From DASWIP01 sp036397635 (GTDB taxonomy: Bacteria > Actinomycetota > AC-67): a stretch of 53,190 bases of DNA. Within the stretch, counting starts at the first letter, position 1; the number at the start of each line of letters is the position of its first letter. Position numbers and translations under genes: made by a program. The notes under the pieces were generated by a model. That model made no database searches and was not told the origin of the DNA. It was given only the letters and a program-made list of their open reading frames with translations. Positions 7,103-16,800 of this stretch are shown here, one piece after another. Where the stretch lies: NCBI GenBank assembly GCA_036397635.1, contig DASWIP010000065.1:1-53190 (forward strand), given 5' to 3'.

Positions 7103-8326
7103 ATGCGCCGCATGATCGCGCTCGTCGCCGGCCTGCTCACCATCACCGCGCTCGCGCTCACGCCGAGCCGCGCCGACGTCCCAACGTTCGCGCCGTGGGT
7201 CCAGGTCGGAACCGGGATCAGCGAACCGGGCGTCCACGTCGGCCCGGACGGCACGATCTTCGTCGACGGCCCATCGGGCCTGGGCGTCCACTCGAAGCTG
7301 TGGCGATCCACCGACGGTGGCAACTCGTACGACGAGATCGTGTTCTCGCGCGGGCTCAGCCGCCTGCCCGGCGGCGGCGATTCCGACGTCGCGATACGCA
7401 CGACCCCGAACGGCCAGCGCGTCTACTACCTGGATCTGTGGGCCGGCTCGAACTCGATCTCGGTTTCAGAGGATAACGGCGAGACATGGGTGATCGGCAC
7501 GCCGTTCACCTCGTTGCCGCTCTCGGACCGGCAATGGATCGCGCTGGGACCGGTCGATCCGCTCACCGGGCTCGACACCGTGTACGTGTTGTACGCGCTG
7601 ATCCAAGAGCCGCGACAGGTCATGATCGCGCGCTCCACCACCGGCGGCCTGACCTGGGAAGGTCACTTCCCAGCGCCCGCGCTGCTGGACGCGCGCGGCT
7701 TCACCGGCCAGCTTGTCTCCGACGAGCAGGGATTCCTGGCGTTCGTCTGGGAGGACGGCGGCACATTGTGGTCCGGCTACAGCACCGACGGCGGTGAGAC
7801 CTGGGGACAGAGCCAGCCGATCGCGACGCAGGTCTACGGCCTGATCTCAGGTGTCGCGCTCGACGGCGACGACATGCACGCCGTGTGGCTGAGCCGGCTG
7901 GACTGGTCCGTCCAGTACGCGCGTTCGGCGGATCGCGGCGCGACCTGGGACGCCCCGCAGACGCTGAGCGCCGGCGGCTCGAACGTGTTCCCGTGGGTGG
8001 ACGCGCGCGACGGTAAGGTCGCGGTCACCTGGACGGCGGGGGATGCACACACCGGCAACCCCGACGACGCCGCCGGTGACGTGGCATGGGTCGCCCGGTA
8101 CGTCGAGAGCCTCGACGGCGGCACGACGTGGAGCGCGTCGGTGGACGTCGGACCCGCCAAGACCGGCAAGATCTGCGTGAGCGGTCTGTCCTGTGACCTC
8201 GACGGCAGCGGCGGACGCGAGCTGGGCGACTTCCAGAGCGTGGCGATCATGCCCGACGGCCGTTCGGTCATCGGCTTCGGCGGCCGCATCGCGTTCGGCG
8301 CCAAGACCGCGGTGCAGATCTCTTAG
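7103..8326 (+). CDS. Secreted sialidase-like protein with Asp-box (BNR) repeats
   Basis: 407 residues. ATG 7103 follows GGAGGG by 6 nt and gives a signal peptide (MRRMIALVAGLLTITALALTPSRA, cleavage near residue 24). At least five Asp-box motifs, S-x-D-x-G-x-T-W or close variants, are spaced through the protein: RSTDGGNSYD, SEDNGETW, YSTDGGETW, RSADRGATW and SLDGGTTW. This is the signature of six-bladed beta-propellers of the sialidase/neuraminidase superfamily. The catalytic Arg triad, Tyr/Glu pair and FRIP motif of true sialidases are not evident, so enzymatic activity is uncertain; many such proteins are lectins or of unknown function. It diverges from a sugar importer, which suggests a role in capturing or trimming a glycan. 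Confidence 0.75.
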   Translation: MRRMIALVAGLLTITALALTPSRADVPTFAPWVQVGTGISEPGVHVGPDGTIFVDGPSGLGVHSKLWRSTDGGNSYDEIVFSRGLSRLPGGGDSDVAIRTTPNGQRVYYLDLWAGSNSISVSEDNGETWVIGTPFTSLPLSDRQWIALGPVDPLTGLDTVYVLYALIQEPRQVMIARSTTGGLTWEGHFPAPALLDARGFTGQLVSDEQGFLAFVWEDGGTLWSGYSTDGGETWGQSQPIATQVYGLISGVALDGDDMHAVWLSRLDWSVQYARSADRGATWDAPQTLSAGGSNVFPWVDARDGKVAVTWTAGDAHTGNPDDAAGDVAWVARYVESLDGGTTWSASVDVGPAKTGKICVSGLSCDLDGSGGRELGDFQSVAIMPDGRSVIGFGGRIAFGAKTAVQIS

Positions 8327-8342
8327 CGCACGGGGTTGTGCG
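8327..8342. terminator. Short hairpin between convergent genes
   Basis: CGCAC-GGGGTT-GTGCG is a 5-bp stem just after the sialidase-like stop and 7 nt from the end of the convergent response-regulator gene. It could serve both genes but lacks a T-run. Confidence 0.3.
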
Positions 8343-8348
8343 GTCGCG

Positions 8349-9029
8349 TTACGGCTCGGGCGTCCGGTCGAGGCCCTTGCCGATCGCGTAACGCATCAGC
8401 TCGTACCGCTTGCGCAGTTGCAGCTTCGTCAGGATGTTCTGCACGTGGTTCTGCACCGTCTTGACGCTGATGAACAGCTTCTCGGCGATCTCGCGATATG
8501 TGAAGCCCTTCGCGACCAGCACGAGCACCTCGTTCTCGCGTGCCGTCAGCTTCGGCTCGGGACCCTTCTCGCCGCCGGCCGCGACCCGGCGGAACTCAAC
8601 GAGCACCAGCCCGGCGAGCGACGGCGTGAAGACCGGCTCGCCGTCGCGCACGCGCGCGATCGCGTCGCGCACCTCGTCGGAGGTCGAGGACTTCAACAGG
8701 TAGCCACTCGCCCCCGCCTTGACCGCCTCGAGCACGTCGGCCTCCTCAGCGCTGGCAGACAGCACCAGGACCTTCACGTGCGGCGACTCCTCGATGATCC
8801 GTCGCGTCGCCTCGACCCCGGACACCGTCGGCATCTGCAGGTCCATCAGAACGACCTCTGGCATGGCCTCGCGCGCGCGCTCGATCGCCTCGCCGCCGTC
8901 GGACGCTTCGGCCACCACGTCGGCGACGCCGGAGCGTTCCAGGTCCGCGCGGATGCCGTCGCGCCACACCGGATGGTCGTCGACGACCATCACGCGGATC
9001 GGCTCGCGTTCTGTGTCGGGTCGCTCCAT
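8349..9029 (-). CDS. NarL/FixJ-family response regulator (orphan)
   Basis: 226 residues from ATG 9029. The receiver domain carries the acidic pair Asp17-Asp18, the phospho-acceptor Asp63 (VVLMDLQMP) and the later lysine in GYLLKSS. The output domain is a LuxR-type helix-turn-helix: LTARENEVLVLVAKGFTYREIAEKLFISVKTVQNHVQNILTKL. It would act as a transcription factor controlled by phosphorylation. No histidine kinase gene lies next to it, so it is an orphan here, or its kinase was separated by the element remnants that begin about 70 bp upstream of its start. The DNA target is unknown. Longer upstream starts would run into insertion-sequence end sequence. Confidence 0.92.
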   Translation of the reverse strand: MERPDTEREPIRVMVVDDHPVWRDGIRADLERSGVADVVAEASDGGEAIERAREAMPEVVLMDLQMPTVSGVEATRRIIEESPHVKVLVLSASAEEADVLEAVKAGASGYLLKSSTSDEVRDAIARVRDGEPVFTPSLAGLVLVEFRRVAAGGEKGPEPKLTARENEVLVLVAKGFTYREIAEKLFISVKTVQNHVQNILTKLQLRKRYELMRYAIGKGLDRTPEP

Positions 9030-9101
9030 TCTCGGCCAGACTACTGCACCGTCCCTGTATCCTTCGGTGTGAGTGTGAGGACCGGGGAGATGGGTTACGG
9101 A

Positions 9102-9143
9102 ACGTTCCGGATACTTGGGTGACGTTCCGGGGACATGTGTGAC
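9102..9143 (+). repeat. Tandem 20-bp repeats at the end of an IS481-type element remnant
   Basis: Two imperfect copies of ACGTTCCGG-N2-AC-N-TG-N-GTGAC start at 9102 and 9122, with a weaker partial copy just upstream. They lie 59 bp before the truncated transposase reading frame, where the left inverted end and transposase-binding sites of an IS481-type element would be. The matching right end was not found. Confidence 0.5.
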
Positions 9144-9201
9144 ACCGCCTGAGTGAGGCCGCGAGGCTCTCCTTGCATCGTCGGGATGGGAGGGGGAGCT
9201 G

Positions 9202-9606
9202 ATGGCCCTGAGGGTGGTGAGCATGGCTGAGCTTCGACGGGACGTGCTGCTGGCAGCCGAGCGCAGCGGTGAGTCGGTGTCGGCGGTCTGCCGGCGCTAC
9301 GGCATCTCGCGCCAGACCTACTACCGGTATCGACGTCGTTACCTCAGCGATGGCATCGAGGGACTGGTGGATCGGTCGCGCGCGCCGCTTCGATCCCCCG
9401 GACAGATCGAGGCTGATCTGGAGATCCGAATCTGCAAGATGCGCAAGGACCATCCCCGCTGGGGCGCCCAGCGCATCCATACCGAGCTCGAGCGCACCGG
9501 AATCACACCGCCGGCCGTCTCGACGATCCATCAGACGCTGCTGCGCAACCATCTGGTCGCGCAGCAGCGCGCGCAGCGCGAACGGCGCGAAGTGTCCGTC
9601 GGCTGA
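9202..9606 (+). pseudogene. Truncated IS481-type transposase (N-terminal part only)
   Basis: 134 residues. MALRVVSMAELRRDVLLAAERSG..SVSAVCRRYGISRQTYYRYRRRY is the helix-turn-helix start of IS481-group transposases, followed by the second DNA-binding segment (DHPRWGAQRIHTELERTGITPPAVSTIHQTLLRNHLV). The frame then stops; the whole DDE catalytic core of the rve domain is missing, so it cannot transpose. At the break the sequence changes to a serine-recombinase fragment in another frame, which marks a deletion or recombination junction near 9570-9600. Intact relatives are well over 300 residues. The truncated product could in principle still bind DNA. Confidence 0.75.
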
Positions 9607-9870
9607 CCGGCCGAAGGCCTACCTCCTGAGGTCGTTTGTTCGGTGCTCGATGTGTGGGCTCCGGATGGTCGGCAACCGCAGGCGCGGTGTCCACTACTAC
9701 CTCTGCGACGCCCGCCGCCGACCAGCGACGCCGGTCTCCGACGAGTATCCCCGCACCGCGTACATCCGGAGTACGTCTCGAGTCGGCCGACCCCGAGCGC
9801 GAGGCTCGCGAAGAAGAGGTACAGCGGATCCGGCGAGAGCTGCGGGATCTTGGCTTCACTCTGCAGCTCC
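9590..9870 (+). pseudogene. Remnant of a large serine recombinase (zinc-ribbon region)
   Basis: In the frame through 9602-9784 the sequence reads DRPKAYLLRSFVRCSMCGLRM, then VGNRRRGVHYYLCDARRR. This is the zinc beta-ribbon of large serine integrases (Y-x-L-R-x-x-V-x-C-x-x-C-G-x-x-M, then Y-Y-x-C). After PRTAYIRS the frame degrades. A shifted frame from about 9782 (SADPEREAREEEVQRIRRELRDLG) resembles the charged coiled coil that follows the ribbon in intact proteins, so a frameshift probably occurred. The N-terminal catalytic domain is absent. It is a scar of a past prophage or integrative element. Alternative: chance similarity of a short Cys motif, but the match is longer than that. Confidence 0.55.
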
Positions 9871-9928
9871 CGCATGAGGCCAGGAGATCCGGTTTCTGCG
9901 CGCCCCGCTCGGCCGGTGCGCCTGGTGT

Positions 9929-10462
9929 CTACGGTTCGCGAACGGTTCCTTCCGTCGGCGCGTACAGGGCGATTGAGAGCCGAGCGCCGTCGGTTGCGGG
10001 AACGATATCGAGGGCAACGAGCCACCCTTCCCGTTCCCCGGTGCCGTGCCACAAGGGGCGGCCCTGGGACTGACGCTTCTTCTGCCACCCGCCTGAGCGC
10101 AGGATGAAGGTGAGCGCCTGCCGCGCGGAGTCGGGAGGGGTCTGTTCGTCGACGGTGGTATCCGTCAGGATGAAGCGGCCATCGCCGCTGAGCGTCAGGC
10201 GCGTCTCTCCGACGGGGAGACCGAGAGGCATCGCCATACGAAGGTCCCTTAGTTCCTCGAACATCTGATCGCACAGCGTCGTGTAGCGATCACATTCGGG
10301 CGCGCGCGAAATCGTGTGCGTCCCTGAGGCGCGAGCCGTCGGGATGTCTCCGGCGGGCTTGAGGCTCACAGTGCACGCGCCGGCCGTTAGCACGAGCGCC
10401 AAGCCCGCGACCAGGATGCCTCGGCGAGTGCCTCGGGTGGAAGCTGCGTCCTTAGCGTTCAT
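9929..10462 (-). CDS. Hypothetical secreted lipoprotein downstream of giant repeat protein
   Basis: 177 residues. After a short basic N-terminus comes a hydrophobic segment (GILVAGLALVLTAGAC) with a cysteine suited to lipid attachment. The mature part contains two nearby cysteines (ECDRYTTLC) and a C-terminal beta-rich part (SGGWQKKRQSQGRPLWHGTG, WLVALDIVPATDGARLSIALYAPTEG). I recognise no family. Its ATG overlaps the stop of the preceding lipoprotein gene (ATGA), so the two are co-translated and probably function together at the outer face of the membrane. The small size, lipoprotein signal and position behind a giant secreted protein suggest an accessory role, which is inference. Confidence 0.65.
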   Translation of the reverse strand: MNAKDAASTRGTRRGILVAGLALVLTAGACTVSLKPAGDIPTARASGTHTISRAPECDRYTTLCDQMFEELRDLRMAMPLGLPVGETRLTLSGDGRFILTDTTVDEQTPPDSARQALTFILRSGGWQKKRQSQGRPLWHGTGEREGWLVALDIVPATDGARLSIALYAPTEGTVREP

Positions 10463-10887
10463 CCGCTCAGATGCATCCGCTTATCTTTCTCGTTGGTACT
10501 GCCACGCCGTATGATACGGCCTCCCGATTCGACCGTGGCGGACAAGCGTCCGTCGGTCTGGTCGGTCTTGAACAGCGTGATGAAGAACTCGCCCGCGCTG
10601 TTCCGCACAGCGACGTCCCGGTCGCCGCAACCCTCGAGACGCAGCGGGCGATCGTCCCCCAACGAGTAGAGGCTCCAGCAGACCGTCTCGGCCGCCTCGA
10701 TGTGAACAACGCCGTCGGGCGGATGAGCAGGGGGGTCGGGGTTCTTCAACTCAATCACGCAAGCGGACGCCGCCACGGCAAGAAGGCACAGGAGTGCTAG
10801 GCGCAAGAATCGCCGAAGAGATGGATGGACGGGGTCGGGTTGGCCATTCCTATGGTCGTGGGTTCGTTGCGCGTTATGCCATGCCAT
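10459..10887 (-). CDS. Hypothetical lipoprotein, coupled to giant repeat protein
   Basis: 142 residues from ATG 10887, 7 nt after the stop of the giant gene. A frame from 10932 would overlap the giant gene's last codons and gives a longer, less signal-like N-terminus, so I chose the later start; no ribosome binding site decides it. A lipoprotein signal follows a long N-region: FLRLALLCLLAVAASAC. The mature part is short and beta-rich (VHIEAAETVCWSLYSLGDDRPLRLEGCGDRDVAVRN, EFFITLFKTDQTDGRL) with a cysteine pair that could form a disulphide. I recognise no family. It is followed directly by another lipoprotein gene with an ATGA overlap, making a three-gene unit with the giant protein. Confidence 0.62.
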   Translation of the reverse strand: MAWHNAQRTHDHRNGQPDPVHPSLRRFLRLALLCLLAVAASACVIELKNPDPPAHPPDGVVHIEAAETVCWSLYSLGDDRPLRLEGCGDRDVAVRNSAGEFFITLFKTDQTDGRLSATVESGGRIIRRGSTNEKDKRMHLSG

Positions 10888-10894
10888 CGGCGAC

Positions 10895-13800
10895 TCAGAT
10901 CGGTTCGGGAGCAACGAGTACGTTCGTATCATAGCCGTCCGGTGTGAGCGCCAACGCCGTCAACGGATCCAGCACGGCAGTGAACAGGTCTGACGATCCC
11001 GGATCGAGGAGGGTGAATACGTTCCTGGTATCGGCCGCTGCGCCCGGGGTACCGGCGAAGTGGACTCCGTTTTCCCGAAGACCTGTAACGTTTGGACGCG
11101 TGAACACACGCAGACACGGCGCGATCTTGATCGGGCCGACCTGGGGACACAAGGACAGCTTGGAGGGGCCGAAGCTGTCCTCCATCTCATGGGCATAGAG
11201 CGTGTGCCATCCGTTCTCGAAGTCGTCGGGGTCGTTGGGATCTTCGGGGCTGTCGAGCGTGATCGTTTCGTTGAACCAATCGGGTAGCACGCCGAAGCCG
11301 AATCCGCGCTCCACGCGCATGTTGAACCACGAATGGGAGGTGGCTGTCAGGCTCGGTGCATAGAGGTCGAACGTTCCGTAGTTGCCTTCCACACCATAGG
11401 CGAGGTAGGCCTTCCCTGTGCTGAGGGTGAGGTGGCCGACGTCGGTGACCCAAAGGTGCAGATCATCGATGCGGATCCGGGTATCGTCCAGCTTGCCTTC
11501 GCCCGACCATTTCTGGCCGAAGTGGCTCCGCTCGGGGATCCTGAGATCCAGGCACGGAACACGCAGGTCGAAGCTCGTCGCCGCCCAGATCAACCCGGTC
11601 CTACCCGTGGAGACGGCGTCATCGGAAGCAATCCTGATGCCAGTCCCGTTCTCCGTGGGTCTGAACGCTGTCTGCGCCCCCACATCGATCAGCGCAAGCG
11701 CGGCATCCTGCAGTGTTAGATCGACCGACGCCGCCGCGAACTGGATCCAGGCATCATCGATAATGATGCCCAGATCTACGGTACTGGTCGGCGCCCGATA
11801 GTCGATCGTAGGCAACGAGTCCAGACCGCGGCCGCTTCCGGCGCCGGTTGGGGTCTGCGGATTCTCCGATTCGCCGTTGCACGGTGTGGTCTCGAACGTC
11901 AAGAACGGATCGCTTTCCCCGGTAGGCGCTGGTGGCTTCTCCCCTGTGGGGGGGTGCGTGACGTCAACGTGGATCTCCGGAGCGCCGTTGACGTCAAGGC
12001 TCGCAGGGATGTCGAACAGCCCCACCGCCGCCCGCGCCTCGTTCGCTGCGCCGGTCGAAGTTGACGTGAAGTTAGCCACTGCCGTGAGGATGACCGAGTC
12101 GATTGGGGAAGAGACGCCGAAGTTCACAGAGCTGTCTCGCCCGAACCCCACGTCCAATATCAGATCTGCTGGAACGCTGCTAACGACAGCAGCTACCTCG
12201 AGATCCTCAAGGAGGACGCTCTCGTCCGGTGTAGTCCACTCCTGTAGAAACGCGATCCCGACCAAGCTGCCCATTCCCGCCGAGTGATGGGTCTCAACGT
12301 GGACCTGCGCCGGGTCCCCTCCCGCTGAGAACGGACCGAACGCGAGGTCCACCGGCGATGGGATGCCCTCCTGGCGGAAGAACACCGTCGGCAGATCGAC
12401 GATCTCGCGCAAGTCCACGTACAGTTCGAGGTAGTTTAGCGATGGCGGGGGCGCGTAGTTGTTGATGCGCACCGGCGAGCCGGTCGTCGTGAAGTCAACC
12501 ACGATTGAACTGGCCACGCCGAATAGCAGGAGGCGGCTCTTGACGGCGAAACACTCCTGATCGCGACACAAGAAGTTCGCCACCGGTCGGCATCCGTCCA
12601 CGGTTGAGCAAGAGCCGTCTCGCACGGACAGGCCGTGACGCCACGTAGGCGTGGCGGTGTTCGCCAGCGCCTTGAGCCAGCCGGCTCTAACGTCCAACGC
12701 GAGGTCGATGTTGCTGTTCGACGTGTACGTCATTGACTCCTCCGTCGCCTTCACTTCGAACAGCGACGGGAACCGGGATAGGGATCCTTGCGTGAATACG
12801 CCGATCTCGTTTACGTCGGACTGGGCGTCCGCCGGCATCGCGGCGTCGAGGTCGAGCCACAGGAGCGCGCCTTCGAGATCGGAGTCGCCGGTCAGCTTCC
12901 ACCCCGACTTGGTGTGCTGGTAATCAACAGTGGTCAGGTTCGTGAGCCGTGCGCCGATGTCGTAGAGACCATCCGCGACGTTCGCGTGGGCTCGGAGTCC
13001 GTTTCCAGCGGGCAGGACGGGCTGACCGTCGTTGCGGACGGCGAACGCGATCTCGCCCAGCTGGCCTGTCAGGCCCTGGACGTTGACTTGACTCGTGTCC
13101 CAGAACGCGTTCCAGTGTGCGGGGACGTCGCTTACCGTGGCGATCCCGGCGGCAGCAATCGGGTAGTTCCGCGCGCGCAGCGTCACGTTCGTGGTGGCGG
13201 CGCTTGCCTCCCAGTCGAACCGCTTGCCCGCAAGGTCGAGCGTGGCGGTTACGGTTGCGGGAAGGTTCTGTGCGCTCACGCCGACGTATCGGCCGCTGCC
13301 CGTCGCCGGTTCGGTGGTGAGAACATCGGGACTGTACACGGCAGCAAGTTGTCCGAGGGAACCCGGTGAGGTGTAGACGACGGTCCCGCCGGTCAGCGGG
13401 TCGAGCGTGCCGGTTACTTCGACCCTGGTAGGAACGTCGTGCATGTCCACCTGCAACGTGCCGATGTCTGGCTTGGAGCCGTACGCCGTGATCCGCGTCG
13501 CGGCGGGATCGCCGACGTAGAGCGCGTTGCGTGCGGCCACGTCGACCACCACGCGGGTCGTCGCCGGCAGCTTGGTGAAGGTCGCGTAGCCGAGCGTGCC
13601 GTCGACCGATCCCATCAGGCGGAAGGCTTGACCGCCCGGTCCGACGACCAGACTGCCGTCGGTGATGTCACCGTAGGAGGCGTTGAATGACTCTAGGCCG
13701 GAGATGTCGATACTGGCCCCGATCGCTTGGTCGTCCTTGACGAAGCTCGCGTGCTCGGTATTCGGAATATGGGGCGCGCCGCTGCCTCGTGTGAACACGC

Positions 13801-16800
13801 CGGTCACGCGCCCGACTGGCTGGTTGGCGCTGACGCTAAGCGATTTCCCTGGGAGGTTGGCGGTCGTGGTGACGGTCGTAGGCAGATCGGCAATCGACCC
13901 GTACAGCCGGGTTCCGCTGTCGTCGGTGGCTGTCGCCTCTGTGTTGTAGAGGAAGTCGATGCTGCCGAGCACGGCATCGGCTCCGTAGGTCATGCGGATT
14001 TCGTCGCCGAGCTGGGCGGTCACATCGACCTCTCGTGGGACGTCGACGAGTGTAGCTTCCAGCGTGGGACCGACCGTCGAGTCGTTCGCGTGCACGGTGA
14101 GGGTGCCGATTCGCGAGGTGGCCCTGTAGCTGGCCGTCAGGGCGCTCCGCAGGATCTCGACGTGCAACGTCGAGGGCACGTCGCTCATCCGCGCCGACGC
14201 GCGGGCGTCACCGCTGCGGGCCGCGAGGAGGAACGGCTGCCCGCCTGGGACGACGCTTGTGTCGGCGACTAGGTCGTCGCCATAGCGTGCGTTGATCGAG
14301 GTCAGGCCCGCGATGCGCACGCTGGCTGAGGCGTCCGTATTGGTGCCGATCACAGCAGTCGCGTGCTGCCCTGATGGCACATACAGGAGTTGTCCGCCGA
14401 TGGAGGCCTTGATATCGAGCAACCCGACCGGATCGTTCGCCCACAAATCTGTCAGGTTCTCGGCGAAGTCGAGCGTTGCATCGACGTCAGTGGGGACGTC
14501 GTCGGCGGTGGCTACGATCGTGAGCTGATCGCTGTCCCGATAGAAGCTCACGTCGAGCGAGGTCAGCGGTGCGTTCGAGCTGTAGTCGGCTTGAAGCTTG
14601 CCGGACAGCCCCGAGGTCGGCGCGCCGTAGCCGGCGGTGACGTTGGTCGGGAGGTCCGTAGCCGCCAGGCTCAGCGCGCGTGCTAGGACTCCGTCATTCG
14701 TACGGCTGGCGGCAATGGCGATGCTGTCCACGGAGCCTGTGCCTTGGTAGGTGGCATCCGCGCGATGCCCGCTATCGATCACGGTTAACGACGCGTCTGA
14801 GGGGACACTGCGTGCGTCGCCATACAAGCGAGTCTCTACGGACCCGACGGTGACCTGCCGGGCCACGCTCACGCGCGCGATCGTCTGGTCGCTTTCGATC
14901 GCCACGAGCAGGGTGTTGCTTGCCGTTCCACCGTGGTCCTGGCGCACTTGGACGTCCGCGTTCGACGGCAGCGCGTTCATGAGCAGGCGCGTTCTGGCGG
15001 TCTCGTCATCGGCGGACCGCACCTGGTTCACGACGGCGTCGAGAACCGCGCGCGTGCCCGTGGGTCCCGGCGGAGGCTGGGTGACGTGACTCGTTACGCG
15101 TAGCTGCTTGATGGTGGCACCGGAGGTAGCGTCGAGCATACGCGTATGGTCCACATCGCCCCAGATCGCGCCCGGGACAGGGCTGAACTGCAGGCTCACG
15201 TCGGTCGGATCGGTTTCGTCCTGGTCGTCGAGGTCTTGGTCGAACTCCCGAGCGCCGAAGGTCAGGGCCCATCTGCTCGTTTGGTTCTGATGCGATACAT
15301 CGTACTTCGCGCTGACGTCGTCGTTGTCGGATGCGGCGAGGACATCCTTGATGGTGAGCCTGGTCGTTGTTTCATCCGAAAGTCCAAGCCCACGCTCGAA
15401 ACCGTCGTAACCGAGCAGCAACCGCTTCTGGATCGTGAGCTCGTCGTAGACGACCCACACATGCGCGCGCAACGCTTGCCCCGCGTACTCGCTACCGGCG
15501 AGGCGGCTCATCGTAAGCTCGAAAGCCTGCCCTCCGAGGATGTCTTCATCCACGATCGAGCCGAACAGGATGCGAACGTCTGAGGTGCCGTCGCCTGTAA
15601 CGTCGACATCTTCAGGAACGCCGACGGTTCCGGGCAGTAACACGCCACCGGGACCAGAACGGCACGTCGCCTGGGTCTGGGCCACCGATCGCCAGCAGAT
15701 GGCGTACGTCACATCGGGGATCGTTAGGTCCCCGATGTCGGGGAAGACCGGCGTCGTGGGCGGTTCGATGCCCGCTTGTGCCGCGATGCCGTCGAGCTGC
15801 GCGCGCACCGCATCGAGCGGGTCGGTCATCGGTGTCGTCAGGTTCTGGACAACACCCGCCGTATCAGCCGATAGGTCTGGGAAGCGTCTCTCGCCGGTGA
15901 GATCAGGGAGCGGGACGAGTCCGGAGCGCAGCTGCGGCACGGTGACGTCCGGAAGCTGGGGTCCGGGGAGGCCGGCGGGCAACGTCGGCAGCTCGGTCGC
16001 CTCGAGGTTCTGGATGATCTGCGGCGTCTGGTCACCCGTGTTGGCGAGACGCTCGACGGTCTCGCCGAGCCACTCGTCGAGATCATCGATGTCGCGTAGC
16101 GAATCCTTCTCGAAGACGAACAAGTACAGCATGTCCCGGAACGCCTGGTTCTCGGCTGCGCTGTCCCCGACCGGCGGGTCGTAGACGACGGCGTTGAGCC
16201 GGTCGATCAGGTAGTTCTTCTGCGCCGAGTTCATCTCGTGGAAGCCTTCGTCCAGGATCGCCTGCGGATAGCCCTCGCCGTAGACGTAGTCGTGACCGAA
16301 GGTAGTGCTCTCGACGCGGGGCACCCACAGGTCGATGAACTCCTGCACTCGGGATTCTTGGATCGGAGGTGCGTCCTGCGAGATCGTCACCGGCCCGAAG
16401 ACCGCGTCGTCGCTTCGGTTGCCCGCTTGGTCGACGGCGACCACGTGGAAGTACCACACACCGTCGGCAAGGGAAGACGATTGGGCTGTCGTTGCCGCCG
16501 TGGACGGCGGGCCGGCCGGCGCCGTCGCTTGCGATTGGTTGAACTCGAATGCGTAGCCGTCGATCCCTGACGTTTCGTCGGAACCAGGATTGTCGGTCCA
16601 GTCGGCGGTTATGACCTGCTGACTGGTCGGCTCCGATGTGTTGTGATCCGGACTCGTGACCGTTGGCGCGTCAGGAGGAGTCACATCCACGCGCACCAGA
16701 TAGGGTTCAGACCAGTCACTCCAAAGACCCGAGCCGGTCTTTGCACGCGCGTGCAGGTACCAGAGCCCGTCGGCCGTGTCCGGGTAGCTGGGATTCGGGC

